61,637 bases of DNA from CAMPJU01 sp036675265 (GTDB taxonomy: Bacteria; Pseudomonadota; Gammaproteobacteria; Xanthomonadales; Xanthomonadaceae), in NCBI GenBank assembly GCA_036675265.1, contig JAKFFJ010000020.1, forward strand, positions 1 to 61,637, written 5' to 3'. How positions within the stretch are numbered: position 1 is the first letter of the stretch; the number at the start of each line of letters is the position of its first letter. Shown piece after piece: positions 19,962 through 28,444 of the stretch. Under the pieces are notes generated by a model. That model ran no database searches and was not told where the DNA came from. It saw only the letters and a list, made by a program, of their open reading frames with translations. The position numbers and the translations under genes are program-made.

Positions 19962-20067
19962 GGCGCGGTCGTGGTGCCGTGGCGGGACACTCAGCGCCAT
20001 GGATGGCGCTGAGTAGCCTACATGGACGTACTTGCGGCGTGTCCCGCCACGGCACCACGGCCGCGCC
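19962..20067. repeat. Nested inverted-repeat element B
   Basis: Arms of 29 bases (19962-19990 and 20039-20067) match with a single G-T mismatch; the inner 20 bases are a perfect inverted repeat. Inside is a hairpin with 10-base arms and a GG loop at 19991-20012, whose core GCCATGGATGGC mirrors the inner core of element A (GCCATCCATGGC). The rest of the 19707-20095 gap holds nothing else that I recognise. Confidence 0.75.
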
Positions 20068-20095
20068 CCGCGAAAACGATCGCCAGCGAATTGCC

Positions 20096-20839
20096 TCAGT
20101 CGATGGAGACCAGGCGCAGGTCCATCTTGTCCTCGCCTTCGTCGCGCTGGAGGATGCGGACCGGGACGGGGATGCCCTTCACGATCCAGGCGACGGTCTG
20201 CTTCTCGTCGTCCGTGCGGACGACCTTGGTGGCTTCGTGCGCGCGACCGCCGACGGTGACCTGCTCCTTGCCGGCGACCTTGTAGACGTGCTGCTTGGCG
20301 CGGCCGTTCTCGACCAGCCGGTAGGACAGCGCCTTGCCGGCGGCCACGTCGCGCGCCAGCGCCAGGTTGAGCAGCATGGCGTCCATGTCGCCGGCCCGCA
20401 GCTTCACCGGGCCTGCGCGCTCGGGCTTCACGTCGCCCGTCCATCGCGCCTCGCCGCGCTTCCAGTCATACGTCGCCTTGCGCGTGTTCGACTTGAACAG
20501 GAGCTTCGACGAGTCGCTGCCGGCCAGCGGCCGCCAATGGCCGTTGGCCACGTCGAACGTGGTGCTCTGCGACAGGTCGGCGCCGGCGATCGCGGCCATG
20601 CCTTCGGTGCCGCGCACGTCCAGGCTGTAGGTCCAGCGGCCGTCGCCGGCGGACGCCAGGCGCATCACGCCGTCGCCCTGCCGGTTGCCCTCGTACCAGG
20701 CCTCGTACGTCGCGGTGAACGGTTCCAGCGCAAGGGCCGGGATCGCGGCGAGCAGCATGGCGGCGCCCACGGCGGCGCGCAGCACTGCGGCGCGCCAGGG
20801 GGCGGGACGGGCGGATGGCATGGGCACGGCGTGGGGCAT
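20096..20839 (-). CDS. Secreted DUF3108 domain protein
   Basis: A 247-residue protein of the DUF3108 family. An N-terminal signal (hydrophobic AAVLRAAVGAAMLLAAIPALALE, residues about 17-39) precedes a beta-rich domain starting FTATYEAWYEGNRQGDGVMRLASAGDGRWTYSLDVRG and ending with KMDLRLVSID. The function is unknown; the family is periplasmic and often next to purN in this lineage. ATG at 20839 is preferred because AGGAG lies 5 bases upstream; an in-frame GTG two codons earlier abuts that site. It starts 2 bases after the purN stop. Confidence 0.88.
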   Translation of the reverse strand: MPHAVPMPSARPAPWRAAVLRAAVGAAMLLAAIPALALEPFTATYEAWYEGNRQGDGVMRLASAGDGRWTYSLDVRGTEGMAAIAGADLSQSTTFDVANGHWRPLAGSDSSKLLFKSNTRKATYDWKRGEARWTGDVKPERAGPVKLRAGDMDAMLLNLALARDVAAGKALSYRLVENGRAKQHVYKVAGKEQVTVGGRAHEATKVVRTDDEKQTVAWIVKGIPVPVRILQRDEGEDKMDLRLVSID

Positions 20840-20841
20840 GG

Positions 20842-21540
20842 TCACTCCTGCGGGATCGGGGCGTGCGCCGAGGCATCCGGCGCAAAACTACCGGCGGAAT
20901 CTAGCTGCAGCGGCATAAACAAGGGGTGACCATCCAGCATGGCAGCCCCTTCGCGTTCAGCCAGGCGACCGGCCACGGCCAGGCGCAACGTCGCGACCAG
21001 CAAGGGATGTTCCACCGCGAGCACGCGCGCGGCGAGCCCCGCGACGCCTTCGCCGCGAACGACCGGAACCCGCGCCTGTGCCACCACGGCGCCGGCGTCC
21101 AGTTCCGGTACGACGAAATGGACGCTGGCGCCATGCTCGTCGTCGCCCGCGTCCAGCACGCGCGCATGCGTGCGCAAGCCGCGGTATTTCGGGAGCAGCG
21201 AGGGGTGGATGTTCAGCAGTCGCCCGCGGAACCGTTCGACGAACGGATCGTCGAGGATCCGCAGGTACCCGGCGCAGGCGACCCAGTCCGGCCGCGTGGC
21301 CGCCACCGCATCGCCCAGGGCGCGGTCGAAATCCGCGCGGGTCGCGTAGCGCGCCGGCATGTCGCTCCAGCGCAGCGACGCGGGTACGCGCGCGAGTGCC
21401 GCCGCGTCCGGCCGGTCGGAGAACACGCCGACGAGTTCGGCATCGAGCGTGCCACCGGCGATCGCATCGACGATGGCCTGCAGGTTGGTCCCGCGCCCGG
21501 AAGCGAGCACCGCCAGGCGCGGCAGCGGTGCGCTTGCCAT
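20842..21540 (-). CDS. purN: Phosphoribosylglycinamide formyltransferase
   Basis: A 232-residue GAR transformylase using 10-formyl-tetrahydrofolate in the third step of purine synthesis. LAVLASGRGTNLQAIVDAI binds the phosphate of GAR. NIHPSLLPKYRGL supplies the catalytic Asn/His, and HGASVHFVVPELDAGAVVAQ the catalytic Asp loop. A C-terminal tail of about 20 residues is longer than in E. coli. It follows purM by 7 bases. Confidence 0.95.
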   Translation of the reverse strand: MASAPLPRLAVLASGRGTNLQAIVDAIAGGTLDAELVGVFSDRPDAAALARVPASLRWSDMPARYATRADFDRALGDAVAATRPDWVACAGYLRILDDPFVERFRGRLLNIHPSLLPKYRGLRTHARVLDAGDDEHGASVHFVVPELDAGAVVAQARVPVVRGEGVAGLAARVLAVEHPLLVATLRLAVAGRLAEREGAAMLDGHPLFMPLQLDSAGSFAPDASAHAPIPQE

Positions 21541-21547
21541 GGACGCG

Positions 21548-22627
21548 CTAGCCGATGCGCACGCGGTCGCCGCCGGTGCGCGCCACCACCGAACCGATCC
21601 GGCGATGCGCCAGGCCGAGGCGGTCGAGCCCGGCTTCGAGCGCGGACGCGAGTTCCGTCCCTGCCAGGAGCACGAAACCGATGCCGCAGTTGAACGTGCG
21701 CCACATTTCCTCGTGGGCGACGCCGCCTTCGCGCTGCAACCAGTCGAACACCGGCGGCAATGCGAGCGCCGACGCCTCGATGTCCAGGCCCAGGCCGTCC
21801 GGGACCACGCGGATGATGTTCTCGGTCAGGCCCCCGCCGGTGACGTGCGCCATGGCGTGGATGCCGGCGCCCGCATCGCCGCGCAGCAGTTCGAGGATCG
21901 GCTTGACGTAGAGCGCGGTGGGCGCCATCAGCGCGTCGGCCAGCGGCACGCCGCCGACCTCCAGGTCGGCGGGACGGCCGGCGCGGTCGTAGATGCGCCG
22001 GACCAGCGAGTAGCCGTTCGAATGCGGGCCCGACGATGCGATCCCGACCAGCACGTCGCCCGCGCGCACCTGCGTGCCGTCCAGCAACTCGGACTTCTCG
22101 ACCGCCGCGACGCAGAACCCGGCCAGGTCGTACTCGCCGGGCGGGTACATGTCCGGCATCTCGGCGGTCTCGCCGCCGATCAGGGCGCAGCCGGAGAGTT
22201 CGCAGCCGCGGGCGATGCCGCCGACGACCGCTGCCGCCGTGTCCACGTCGAGCTTGCCGGTCGCGAAGTAGTCGAGGAAGAACAGCGGCTCGGCGCCCTG
22301 CACCAGCACGTCGTTCACGCACATGCCGACCAGGTCGATGCCGATGGTGTCGTGGCGCCCGAGTTGTTGCGCCAGCTTCAGTTTCGTCCCGACCCCGTCG
22401 GTGCCGGACACCAGCACCGGTTCGCGGTAGCGGCCGGACAGGTCGAACAGCGCGCCGAACCCGCCCAGCCCGCCCATCACGCCGGGGCGGGCCGTGCGTC
22501 CGGCCAGCGGCTTGATGCGCTCGACGAGCGCGTTGCCCGCGTCGATGTCGACGCCGGCGTCGCGATAGGTCAGGGGTGCGGGTCGCTTGCCGGTCACGGC
22601 GGCCTCGGATCGGCGGGAATGCGCCAT
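21548..22627 (-). CDS. purM: Phosphoribosylformylglycinamidine cyclo-ligase
   Basis: A 359-residue AIR synthetase of normal size, fifth step of purine synthesis. LTYRDAGVDIDAGNALVERIKPLA is the conserved N terminus, GTDGVGTKLKLAQ and GETAEMPDMYPPGEYDLAGFCV are ATP/substrate loops, and HVTGGGLTENI is the second-domain signature. The ATG at 22627 gives about 15 extra residues before the conserved region; a GTG nearer LTYRDAG is an alternative. It is divergent from the DUF2066 gene across 82 bases. The purM-purN order is the standard gammaproteobacterial one. Confidence 0.95.
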   Translation of the reverse strand: MAHSRRSEAAVTGKRPAPLTYRDAGVDIDAGNALVERIKPLAGRTARPGVMGGLGGFGALFDLSGRYREPVLVSGTDGVGTKLKLAQQLGRHDTIGIDLVGMCVNDVLVQGAEPLFFLDYFATGKLDVDTAAAVVGGIARGCELSGCALIGGETAEMPDMYPPGEYDLAGFCVAAVEKSELLDGTQVRAGDVLVGIASSGPHSNGYSLVRRIYDRAGRPADLEVGGVPLADALMAPTALYVKPILELLRGDAGAGIHAMAHVTGGGLTENIIRVVPDGLGLDIEASALALPPVFDWLQREGGVAHEEMWRTFNCGIGFVLLAGTELASALEAGLDRLGLAHRRIGSVVARTGGDRVRIG

Positions 22628-22709
22628 TTTACAGGGCGGCCACGCGCCGATGGACGCATGGCATGGCCTGCGGCACCATTCGGGAAGGTTTCGCAGCAGG
22701 AAAACACCC

Positions 22710-23876
22710 ATGCGCCGCATGCCACGCCGGTCCGGGCCGATGCCTTGGAAGATGATCCTGATCGTCCTTGCGATGGCATTGCTCGCCGCCGCGCCCGTCG
22801 CGGCGCAGCGGGTCGAAGGGTCCCGCGCCGCCGCCAGCGGCCTGTACGAGGCGGAAGTCCCCGTGAACAGCCAGGGCGCCGGCGACCGGCAGGCCGGGTT
22901 CGCGCGCGCGCTGGCGGAAGTGCTGGGCAAGATCTCGGGCGACCGCGGCGCCGCCGGCAAGCCCGGCGTCGCCGCCGAGCTCGCCAATGCGGCCGACTAC
23001 GTCGACAGCTACGACTATCGCCAGGACGAAGGCACGACCGCCAGCGGGGCGCCCAGCTACCGCACCACGCTGGTCGTCAGGTTCGACGAGCCGGCGGTGG
23101 AAGACCTCGCGGCTGCATTGGGCATCCCGGTCTGGCCGACGCCCCGGCCCAAGCCGGTGCTGTGGCTGGCGATCGACGACGGCAGCGGGCCGCGCCTGGT
23201 GGGCGTGCGCCAGGACGATGTCGCACGGCCGCTCACCGCGCGCGCCATCGAGCGTGGATACCGGCTGGGCCTGCCGGCCGGCAGCGCGGCCGAGCGTGCC
23301 GTCGTCGGCGCGATCTGGCGCGGCGACACGGCCGCGGTCGCACGCGCGTCTTCCCGCTACAAGCCGCCGATGCAGCTGGTCGGGAAGCTCTACCGCAAGG
23401 GGAACGGGTGGCGTGCGGACTGGATCTTCGTGGACGACGGCCGGGTGCTGTCGTCCTGGTCGGCGGAGGAACGCGATGCGCGCCAGGCGCTGGCCGCCGG
23501 CGCCGACGGTGCCGCCGATGCGCTGGCTTCGCGTTACGCGAAGGCGCCGCCGACTGCCCCCCCGGGCAACTTCCGGGTGGCCTTCAGCGGCATCGACGGC
23601 ACGGACGACTACCTGCGCCTGTCCGCATGGCTGCAGGGCGTGCCGGTGGTCACCGCCATCACGCCGCTGTCCGCGGCCGGTGATGCGCTGGAATTCGAGC
23701 TGGCCCTGAGCACCGGCCTTGCCGGCTTCGCGCGGATGGCGGCGCGCAGCGACGTGGTCGAGGCGATCGACGACGGTTCGGCCTCCGGCGCGCCGGTGCC
23801 CGACGCGCCGCCCGCGGATGCGGTGCCCGTGGATGCGGCGCCGGCAACCCGTGCCGCGCACTACCGCGTCCTCTGA
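22710..23876 (+). CDS. Exported DUF2066 domain protein
   Basis: A 388-residue protein with a signal segment (MILIVLAMALLAAAPVAAQ, residues 14-32) and a DUF2066 domain: GLYEAEVPVNSQGAGDRQAGFARALAEVLGKISGD, then VVRFDEPAVEDLAAALGIPVWPTPRPKPVLWLAIDDG. The family is of unknown function and in gammaproteobacteria usually lies beside purM, perM and hda, as here. The last 30 residues are rich in Ala, Pro and Asp and probably disordered. ATG 22710 has GCAGGA about 9 bases upstream. Confidence 0.88.
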   Translation: MRRMPRRSGPMPWKMILIVLAMALLAAAPVAAQRVEGSRAAASGLYEAEVPVNSQGAGDRQAGFARALAEVLGKISGDRGAAGKPGVAAELANAADYVDSYDYRQDEGTTASGAPSYRTTLVVRFDEPAVEDLAAALGIPVWPTPRPKPVLWLAIDDGSGPRLVGVRQDDVARPLTARAIERGYRLGLPAGSAAERAVVGAIWRGDTAAVARASSRYKPPMQLVGKLYRKGNGWRADWIFVDDGRVLSSWSAEERDARQALAAGADGAADALASRYAKAPPTAPPGNFRVAFSGIDGTDDYLRLSAWLQGVPVVTAITPLSAAGDALEFELALSTGLAGFARMAARSDVVEAIDDGSASGAPVPDAPPADAVPVDAAPATRAAHYRVL

Positions 23877-23887
23877 CCGCGCCACCC

Positions 23888-25015
23888 ATGGACGATTCGC
23901 CGCTGGTCGAGATCGCACGGTTCCTGCGGCGCCTGCAATGGATCGTCGTGACGCTCGTGGTGCTGTGGCTGGTCGGGCTGCTGGCGCCGGTGCTGACGCC
24001 CTTCGTGCTCGGTGCGTTGCTGGGGTGGCTGGGCGATCCGCTCGTCGACCGCCTGGTGGCGCGGGGCCGGTCGCGCGCCGCGGCGGTCACGCTGGTGTTC
24101 ACCGGGATGTTGCTGGCGCTGCTGGCGGGCCTCGTGTTGCTGGTTCCGATGCTCGAGCGGCAGGTGGTCACGCTGTTCGACTCGCTGCCGCGCTACCGCG
24201 GCTGGTTCGTCGGCACGGCGCTGCCCTGGCTGGAAGCGCGCACGGGCCTGGAACTCATGAGCTGGCTCGATCCCGCCCGGCTCTTCGCCCTGGCGAGGCA
24301 GCACCAGGAGCAGGCTGGCGGTGCGGCGGCAACGGTGCTGGGCTACCTGTCGCGTTCCGGGTTCGCGTTGCTCGCGTGGTTCGCGAACATCGTGCTGCTG
24401 CCGGTCCTCACCTTCTTCTTCCTGCGGGACTGGGACCTCCTGGTCGCGCGGGTCGCATCGCTGATCCCGCGGGACCACCTGCCCACGGTCACCCGGCTGG
24501 CGAAGGAATCGGACGCGGTCCTCGGCGGCTTCCTTCGCGGGCAACTGCTGGTGATGCTGATCCTCGGCGTGTTCTACGGCGTCGGGTTGTGGCTCGTCGG
24601 GCTGGACCTCGGCCTGCTGATCGGCCTGATCGCCGGGCTGCTGACCTTCGTGCCATACCTGGGCCCCGCAAGCGGCATCGTGCTGGGGGTGATCGCGGCG
24701 CTGGCGCAGTACGGCGACTGGCCCCACGTGGCGGGCGTGCTGGCGGTGTTCGGCGTGGGCCAGGTGATCGAGACCTACCTCCTGACGCCCAAGCTGGTGG
24801 GCGACCGCATCGGCCTGCACCCCATGGCGGTGATCTTCGCGGTGATGGCCGGCGGCGTGCTCTTCGGCTTCCTCGGCATGCTGCTGGCGCTGCCCGTGGC
24901 GGCCGTGGCGAACGTCTTGCTGCGCTATGCGGAGGACCGCTACACGCACAGCAGCCTCTACGCCGGGGGCCATCCCGAAATCGTGCGGCCCGCCGACCCG
25001 ACGGGCACGCCATGA
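23888..25015 (+). CDS. perM: AI-2E family transporter (PerM-like permease)
   Basis: A 375-residue polytopic inner-membrane protein of the AI-2E/UPF0118 family with about eight hydrophobic segments. The conserved C-terminal block runs LLIGLIAGLLTFVPYLGPASGIVLGVIAAL ... GVGQVIETYLLTPKLVGDRIGLHP. Family members have been linked to AI-2 export or sodium/proton antiport; the substrate here is unknown. It lies between DUF2066 and hda, the usual order. Confidence 0.9.
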   Translation: MDDSPLVEIARFLRRLQWIVVTLVVLWLVGLLAPVLTPFVLGALLGWLGDPLVDRLVARGRSRAAAVTLVFTGMLLALLAGLVLLVPMLERQVVTLFDSLPRYRGWFVGTALPWLEARTGLELMSWLDPARLFALARQHQEQAGGAAATVLGYLSRSGFALLAWFANIVLLPVLTFFFLRDWDLLVARVASLIPRDHLPTVTRLAKESDAVLGGFLRGQLLVMLILGVFYGVGLWLVGLDLGLLIGLIAGLLTFVPYLGPASGIVLGVIAALAQYGDWPHVAGVLAVFGVGQVIETYLLTPKLVGDRIGLHPMAVIFAVMAGGVLFGFLGMLLALPVAAVANVLLRYAEDRYTHSSLYAGGHPEIVRPADPTGTP

Positions 25016-25025
25016 GCCGCGGCCG

Positions 25026-25772
25026 GTGAACCAGCCGCAGGGACGCGCGCGCGGCGCCGTGCCGCAGTTGCCGCTTGCACTGCGCCATCCGGCGGACCAG
25101 CGCTTCGAGACCTTCGTGGGCGCGCCGCCGGGCGCGCTCGCGCAGCTGCGTGCACTCGCCACGGGCGTTGCCGGCGATCGCATCTATCTCGCGGGGCCAC
25201 CGGGCACGGGCAAGACCCACCTCGCGCTGGCGGCTTGCGCCGCGGCCCACGCGGCAGGGGAGCGCGCGGCCTACCTGCCGCTGCGCGCCGCCGCGGGACG
25301 GGTCGGCGATGCGCTGGACGCGCTCGCCGACGCCGGCAGCGGGCACGCGCCGGCGATGATTGCGCTCGACGGGCTGGACGCCGTCGCCGGCCATCGCGAC
25401 GACGAAGTTGCGCTGTTCGCGTTCCACGACCGGGCGCGCCGCGCCGGCCTGCGCGTGCTCTATGTCGCGCAGGTCGCCCCGGACCGCTTGCCGCTGGTGC
25501 TACCCGACCTGCGTTCGCGCCTGTCGCAATGCGCCCGGATCATACTCGCGCCGATCGGCGACGCGGGTCGGCGCGAAGTCCTGCGCGAACGTGCGCGGCG
25601 CCGCGGGCTGGTGCTTGACGACGCGGCGCTCGACTGGCTGCTGGTGCGCGCGGGCCGCGACCTGGCCGGCCTCGCCGCGCTGCTGGAACGCCTGGACCGC
25701 GCCTCGCTTGCGGCCCAGCGACGGATCACCGTGCCGTTCCTGCGCCAGGTGCTGGAGTCGCCCGCGGCCTGA
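25026..25772 (+). CDS. hda: DnaA regulatory inactivator Hda
   Basis: A 248-residue AAA+ protein related to DnaA domain III that stimulates ATP hydrolysis by DnaA when bound to the sliding clamp. The N-terminal QLPL (residues about 14-17) is the clamp-binding motif. GPPGTGKTHLALAAC is Walker A and MIALDGLDAV is Walker B, with Gly where DnaA has a second Asp; Hda proteins tolerate this. A GTG start at 25026 is used because the nearby ATG at 25013 is out of frame and stops at once. It ends 17 bases before the convergent PDZ gene. Confidence 0.9.
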   Translation: MNQPQGRARGAVPQLPLALRHPADQRFETFVGAPPGALAQLRALATGVAGDRIYLAGPPGTGKTHLALAACAAAHAAGERAAYLPLRAAAGRVGDALDALADAGSGHAPAMIALDGLDAVAGHRDDEVALFAFHDRARRAGLRVLYVAQVAPDRLPLVLPDLRSRLSQCARIILAPIGDAGRREVLRERARRRGLVLDDAALDWLLVRAGRDLAGLAALLERLDRASLAAQRRITVPFLRQVLESPAA

Positions 25773-25789
25773 CGCCGGGCAAGCCGGGT

Positions 25790-26683
25790 TCAGCGGCAGG
25801 GGTCGGGGTCGACCGCCCAGACCACCGGTTCCCAGTACGCGTTCGCGCGGATGCTTCCGGCGTCCAGCTTGTCGCGCAGCAGCCGCGCGCCGATCTTGTA
25901 GGTGGTCCCCGGCTGCACGTCGACCACGAGCGACTTGTAGGCGCGCGCACGCTCCCGCCGCTGCATCAGCTCGATGGTCCTGGCTTGCGTGCGGGTCAAC
26001 CACGTGCGGTCGACCAGTTCCCGCACCGTGAGCACGTGCCGGCCGGGCTCCACCCGGTGCCGGTTCACGGGCCCGGGCGGCGTGCTGCGTCCATCGACGC
26101 GGGTGATGTCGGCCGCGTAGATGGAATGGCTGCGGGGCTGCGCGCCCTGGTCGCTGACGTAGCCGTCGCAGGTGCCTGTCGTGGCCGCGCCCACCACGAG
26201 CCGGTACGACGGGATCGCGACGATCCCCGCGGTGCCCGTGGCGGTCCGGACCTTGCCGGCCCGCAGGTATTCCACGCGCAGGACACCGTCGTCTGCCGCG
26301 ATCGCGGACTGCAACGCCGCGACCGGGTCGGCAATGCCGGCCAGCCCCTGGCCGTTGACCGAGACCAGCCGGTCGCCGACCCGCAGCCGCAACCGCTGGG
26401 CGGCGCCGCCCGGCGTGATCGCCATGATCGCGGGCGCGCCGTCGGCACGCGGCACCAGCACGGCACCCAGCTCGTAGCGCACCTGGCTCGGCGACGAGAT
26501 GGTCAGCGGTTCGTCGCTCGTGCCGAGCGCGCCACGGTCGCCCAGGGCAAGCAGCGCAGATTCGACGTCGCGCTGCAATTGCCCGACGTCCGCCGGTCGT
26601 GCGGCCGCCGGCAGGACGGCGAACAGCGCGAGCAGCCATGCCAGGCGTACCGCGGTGGACGGGCGACGTGCCGATCGGGCCAT
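25790..26683 (-). CDS. Secreted PDZ-domain protein
   Basis: A 297-residue protein with a Sec signal (AVRLAWLLALFAVLPAAARPA, about 11-31). A PDZ-like core follows: VRYELGAVLVPRADGAPAIMAITPGGAAQRLRLRVGDRLVSVNGQGLAGIADPVAALQSAI (about 66-125). The C-terminal part has RVEPGRHVLTVRELV and VDVQPGTTYKIGARLL, resembling the PEGA-like or lipoprotein domains that bind the envelope. No protease domain is present, so it is a binding protein rather than a DegP-type protease. It follows the ECF sigma and small membrane gene on the same strand, 17 bases after the latter. Confidence 0.75.
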   Translation of the reverse strand: MARSARRPSTAVRLAWLLALFAVLPAAARPADVGQLQRDVESALLALGDRGALGTSDEPLTISSPSQVRYELGAVLVPRADGAPAIMAITPGGAAQRLRLRVGDRLVSVNGQGLAGIADPVAALQSAIAADDGVLRVEYLRAGKVRTATGTAGIVAIPSYRLVVGAATTGTCDGYVSDQGAQPRSHSIYAADITRVDGRSTPPGPVNRHRVEPGRHVLTVRELVDRTWLTRTQARTIELMQRRERARAYKSLVVDVQPGTTYKIGARLLRDKLDAGSIRANAYWEPVVWAVDPDPCR

Positions 26684-26700
26684 GGGTCTTGTCCTTAGTG

Positions 26701-27117
26701 TCAGATGCGGACGGGGCGGACGGGGGCGTGCCGTTCGCGTTCGCGCAACAGTGCGGCACGGGCCTGCCAGAGCTGGGCGATCTCCGCCTCGCCGGAACCG
26801 CGGTGGTAGGCCGCCTGCAACTCGCGGTCGAGGATGCGCAGGCGTGCATCCGGGTCGGCGGCGGCGGCACGCGGGGGCATCGTGTGCGCGGCGGCGATGG
26901 CCGCGTCCGCGCCTTCCAGCGGGCCGGGACCGGGCAGGCGGCCCGGCAGGACGAGCACTGCGAGCAGCGCCGCGACGCCCCCGCCGAGCGCGATGCGTCG
27001 TCGCGCCAGCTGGCGCCGACGCGCCCGCGCCACGCGCGGCCACAGGGCCGCCGGCAGCGGCGGCTCGGGCAGCGCGCCGAGGTGGTGCTGCAACCGGTCT
27101 GCGTCAGTGATCGGCAT
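26701..27117 (-). CDS. Small membrane protein downstream of an ECF sigma factor (possible anti-sigma)
   Basis: A 138-residue protein with an Arg-rich cytoplasmic stretch (ARARRRQLARRR), one membrane helix (IALGGGVAALLAVLVLPG, about 42-59) and a 75-residue periplasmic tail rich in Ala and Arg with a helical, coiled-coil-like segment (RLRILDRELQAAYH ... IAQLWQARAALLRERERH). It overlaps the sigma gene by 14 bases. Topology and position suit a regulator of that sigma factor, but no zinc-binding anti-sigma HxxxCxxC motif is visible, so this is inference. Confidence 0.6.
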   Translation of the reverse strand: MPITDADRLQHHLGALPEPPLPAALWPRVARARRRQLARRRIALGGGVAALLAVLVLPGRLPGPGPLEGADAAIAAAHTMPPRAAAADPDARLRILDRELQAAYHRGSGEAEIAQLWQARAALLRERERHAPVRPVRI

Positions 27118-27676
27118 CGGAATGGGCCTCGGTCCCGGCAGGGAAGGTGTCGTCCAGGTGGTTGCGAAGACGCGCCAGGCCGCGGGCCAGCACCGACTTC
27201 GACCAGCTCTGGCTGCGCCCGAAGCGGCTGGCCAGTTCGGAATGCGACCAGCCTTCCATTTCGTGCAACCACACCACGGTACGCACCAGCGGCGGCAGCC
27301 GTCGCAGCAACCCCTCGCCTTCGGCGTGGAGGTCGGGGCCGGCGCCGTGATCGGCCCACGCCGCCTCCTCCAGTGGCGCGTCCAGGTGCGGGCGCTGCCG
27401 GCGCAACCGGTCGATCGCGAGGTTGGATGCCACCCGCTTCAGCCAGGGTCGCAGCGGCGCCTCATCGCGAAAGCCGCCGAGGAAGCCGAACAGTTTCAGG
27501 AACGTGTCCTGGACGATGTCCTCGGCGGCGGCCGGGTCGCCGCACAGGCGCAGCGCGAACCCGTGGACCGCGCGGGCATGCCGGCGATAGAGCGCCTCGA
27601 AGGCCGCGTGGTCGCCGCGGCGCGCACGCCGGACGAGGTCGGTGTCGGCGGTGTCGCCCGGTCCGGCGTGCTCCAT
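27104..27676 (-). CDS. ECF-family RNA polymerase sigma factor
   Basis: A 190-residue extracytoplasmic-function sigma factor. Region 2 is DHAAFEALYRRHARAVHGFALRLCGDPAAAEDIVQDTFLKLF (about 22-63) with the core-binding helix and the DxVQDTF signature; PLRPWLKRVASNLAIDRLRRQ is region 2.4. Region 4 has LPPLVRTVVWLHEMEGWSHSELASRFGRSQSWSKSVLARGLARLR. ATG at 27676. A 6-base-stem hairpin at 27689-27703 lies just upstream of the start. It is in line with amgK-murU on the same strand, 45 bases downstream of the murU stop. Confidence 0.92.
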   Translation of the reverse strand: MEHAGPGDTADTDLVRRARRGDHAAFEALYRRHARAVHGFALRLCGDPAAAEDIVQDTFLKLFGFLGGFRDEAPLRPWLKRVASNLAIDRLRRQRPHLDAPLEEAAWADHGAGPDLHAEGEGLLRRLPPLVRTVVWLHEMEGWSHSELASRFGRSQSWSKSVLARGLARLRNHLDDTFPAGTEAHSDADH

Positions 27677-27721
27677 GACCGGACCATACGCGCCGAAGGC
27701 GCGACCCGTTGCAGGGCCTAG

Positions 27722-28444
27722 CTATGCCTCGGTGCGCAGTTCGGCGTCCAGTCGTTCCAGCCGCGCCGGCGTGCCGACGTCGGTCCAGCGCCCGCGGTGG
27801 TGCTCGCCCGTGACCGCACCGCGCGCCATCGCCGCGCGCAGCAGCGGCGCCAGCTGGAACCGCGGTGGCACTTCGTCGATCGCCGGCGCGCCCGCGACCG
27901 CCTCGCGCCACCCGTCGAACAGCGACGGACGATAGACGCCGATGCCCGAGAAGGTGAGCCGCGGCTCACCCGCCGGCCCGATGCGTCCGTCGTCCGCGAG
28001 CAGGAAGTCACCGCCGGGGTGGTGTTCCGGGTTGTCGACCAGCACGAGGTGCGCATCGCCCGGGGGATCGAACGGAAGCGCAGCGTAGTCGTGGTCGCTG
28101 TAGATGTCGCCGTTGACCGCCACGAACGCGCCATTGCCGCCGCCGTCGCCGCGCAGCCAGGGCAGGGCGTTCAACATGCCGCCGCCGGTTTCGAGCGGCA
28201 CCGTCCCCTCGACGGAGTAGTGCAGCCGCAGTCCCCAGCGCGAACCGTCGCCGAGCGCCTCCGGGAAGCGGCTCGCAAGCCAGCTCGTGTTGACGACCAC
28301 GTCGGTCGCGCCGGCGGCAGCCAGCTTCTCCAGGTGGCGCACGATCAGCGCCCGCCCGCCCACCTCCAGCAGTGGCTTGGGCGTGTGGTCCGTCAGGGGT
28401 CGCATGCGCTCGCCCAGCCCGGCTGCGAAGATCAATGCCTTCAT
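27722..28444 (-). CDS. murU: N-acetylmuramate alpha-1-phosphate uridylyltransferase MurU
   Basis: A 240-residue nucleotidyltransferase. MKALIFAAGLGERMRPLTDHTPKPLLEVGGRALIVRHLEKL is the nucleotide-binding signature, and VNGDIYSDHDYA holds the metal-binding Asp. In Pseudomonas MurU turns MurNAc-1-phosphate into UDP-MurNAc so that recycled sugar bypasses MurA, giving intrinsic fosfomycin tolerance. Assignment to MurU rather than another sugar nucleotidyltransferase rests on the four-base overlap with the AmgK-like kinase upstream. Confidence 0.88.
   Translation of the reverse strand: MKALIFAAGLGERMRPLTDHTPKPLLEVGGRALIVRHLEKLAAAGATDVVVNTSWLASRFPEALGDGSRWGLRLHYSVEGTVPLETGGGMLNALPWLRGDGGGNGAFVAVNGDIYSDHDYAALPFDPPGDAHLVLVDNPEHHPGGDFLLADDGRIGPAGEPRLTFSGIGVYRPSLFDGWREAVAGAPAIDEVPPRFQLAPLLRAAMARGAVTGEHHRGRWTDVGTPARLERLDAELRTEA

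Noticed and set aside
27689..27703. CGCGCC-GAA-GGCGCG hairpin between murU and the ECF sigma gene, considered as a terminator
   Set aside because: There is no T tract after it on the minus strand, so read-through from amgK-murU into the sigma gene cannot be excluded.
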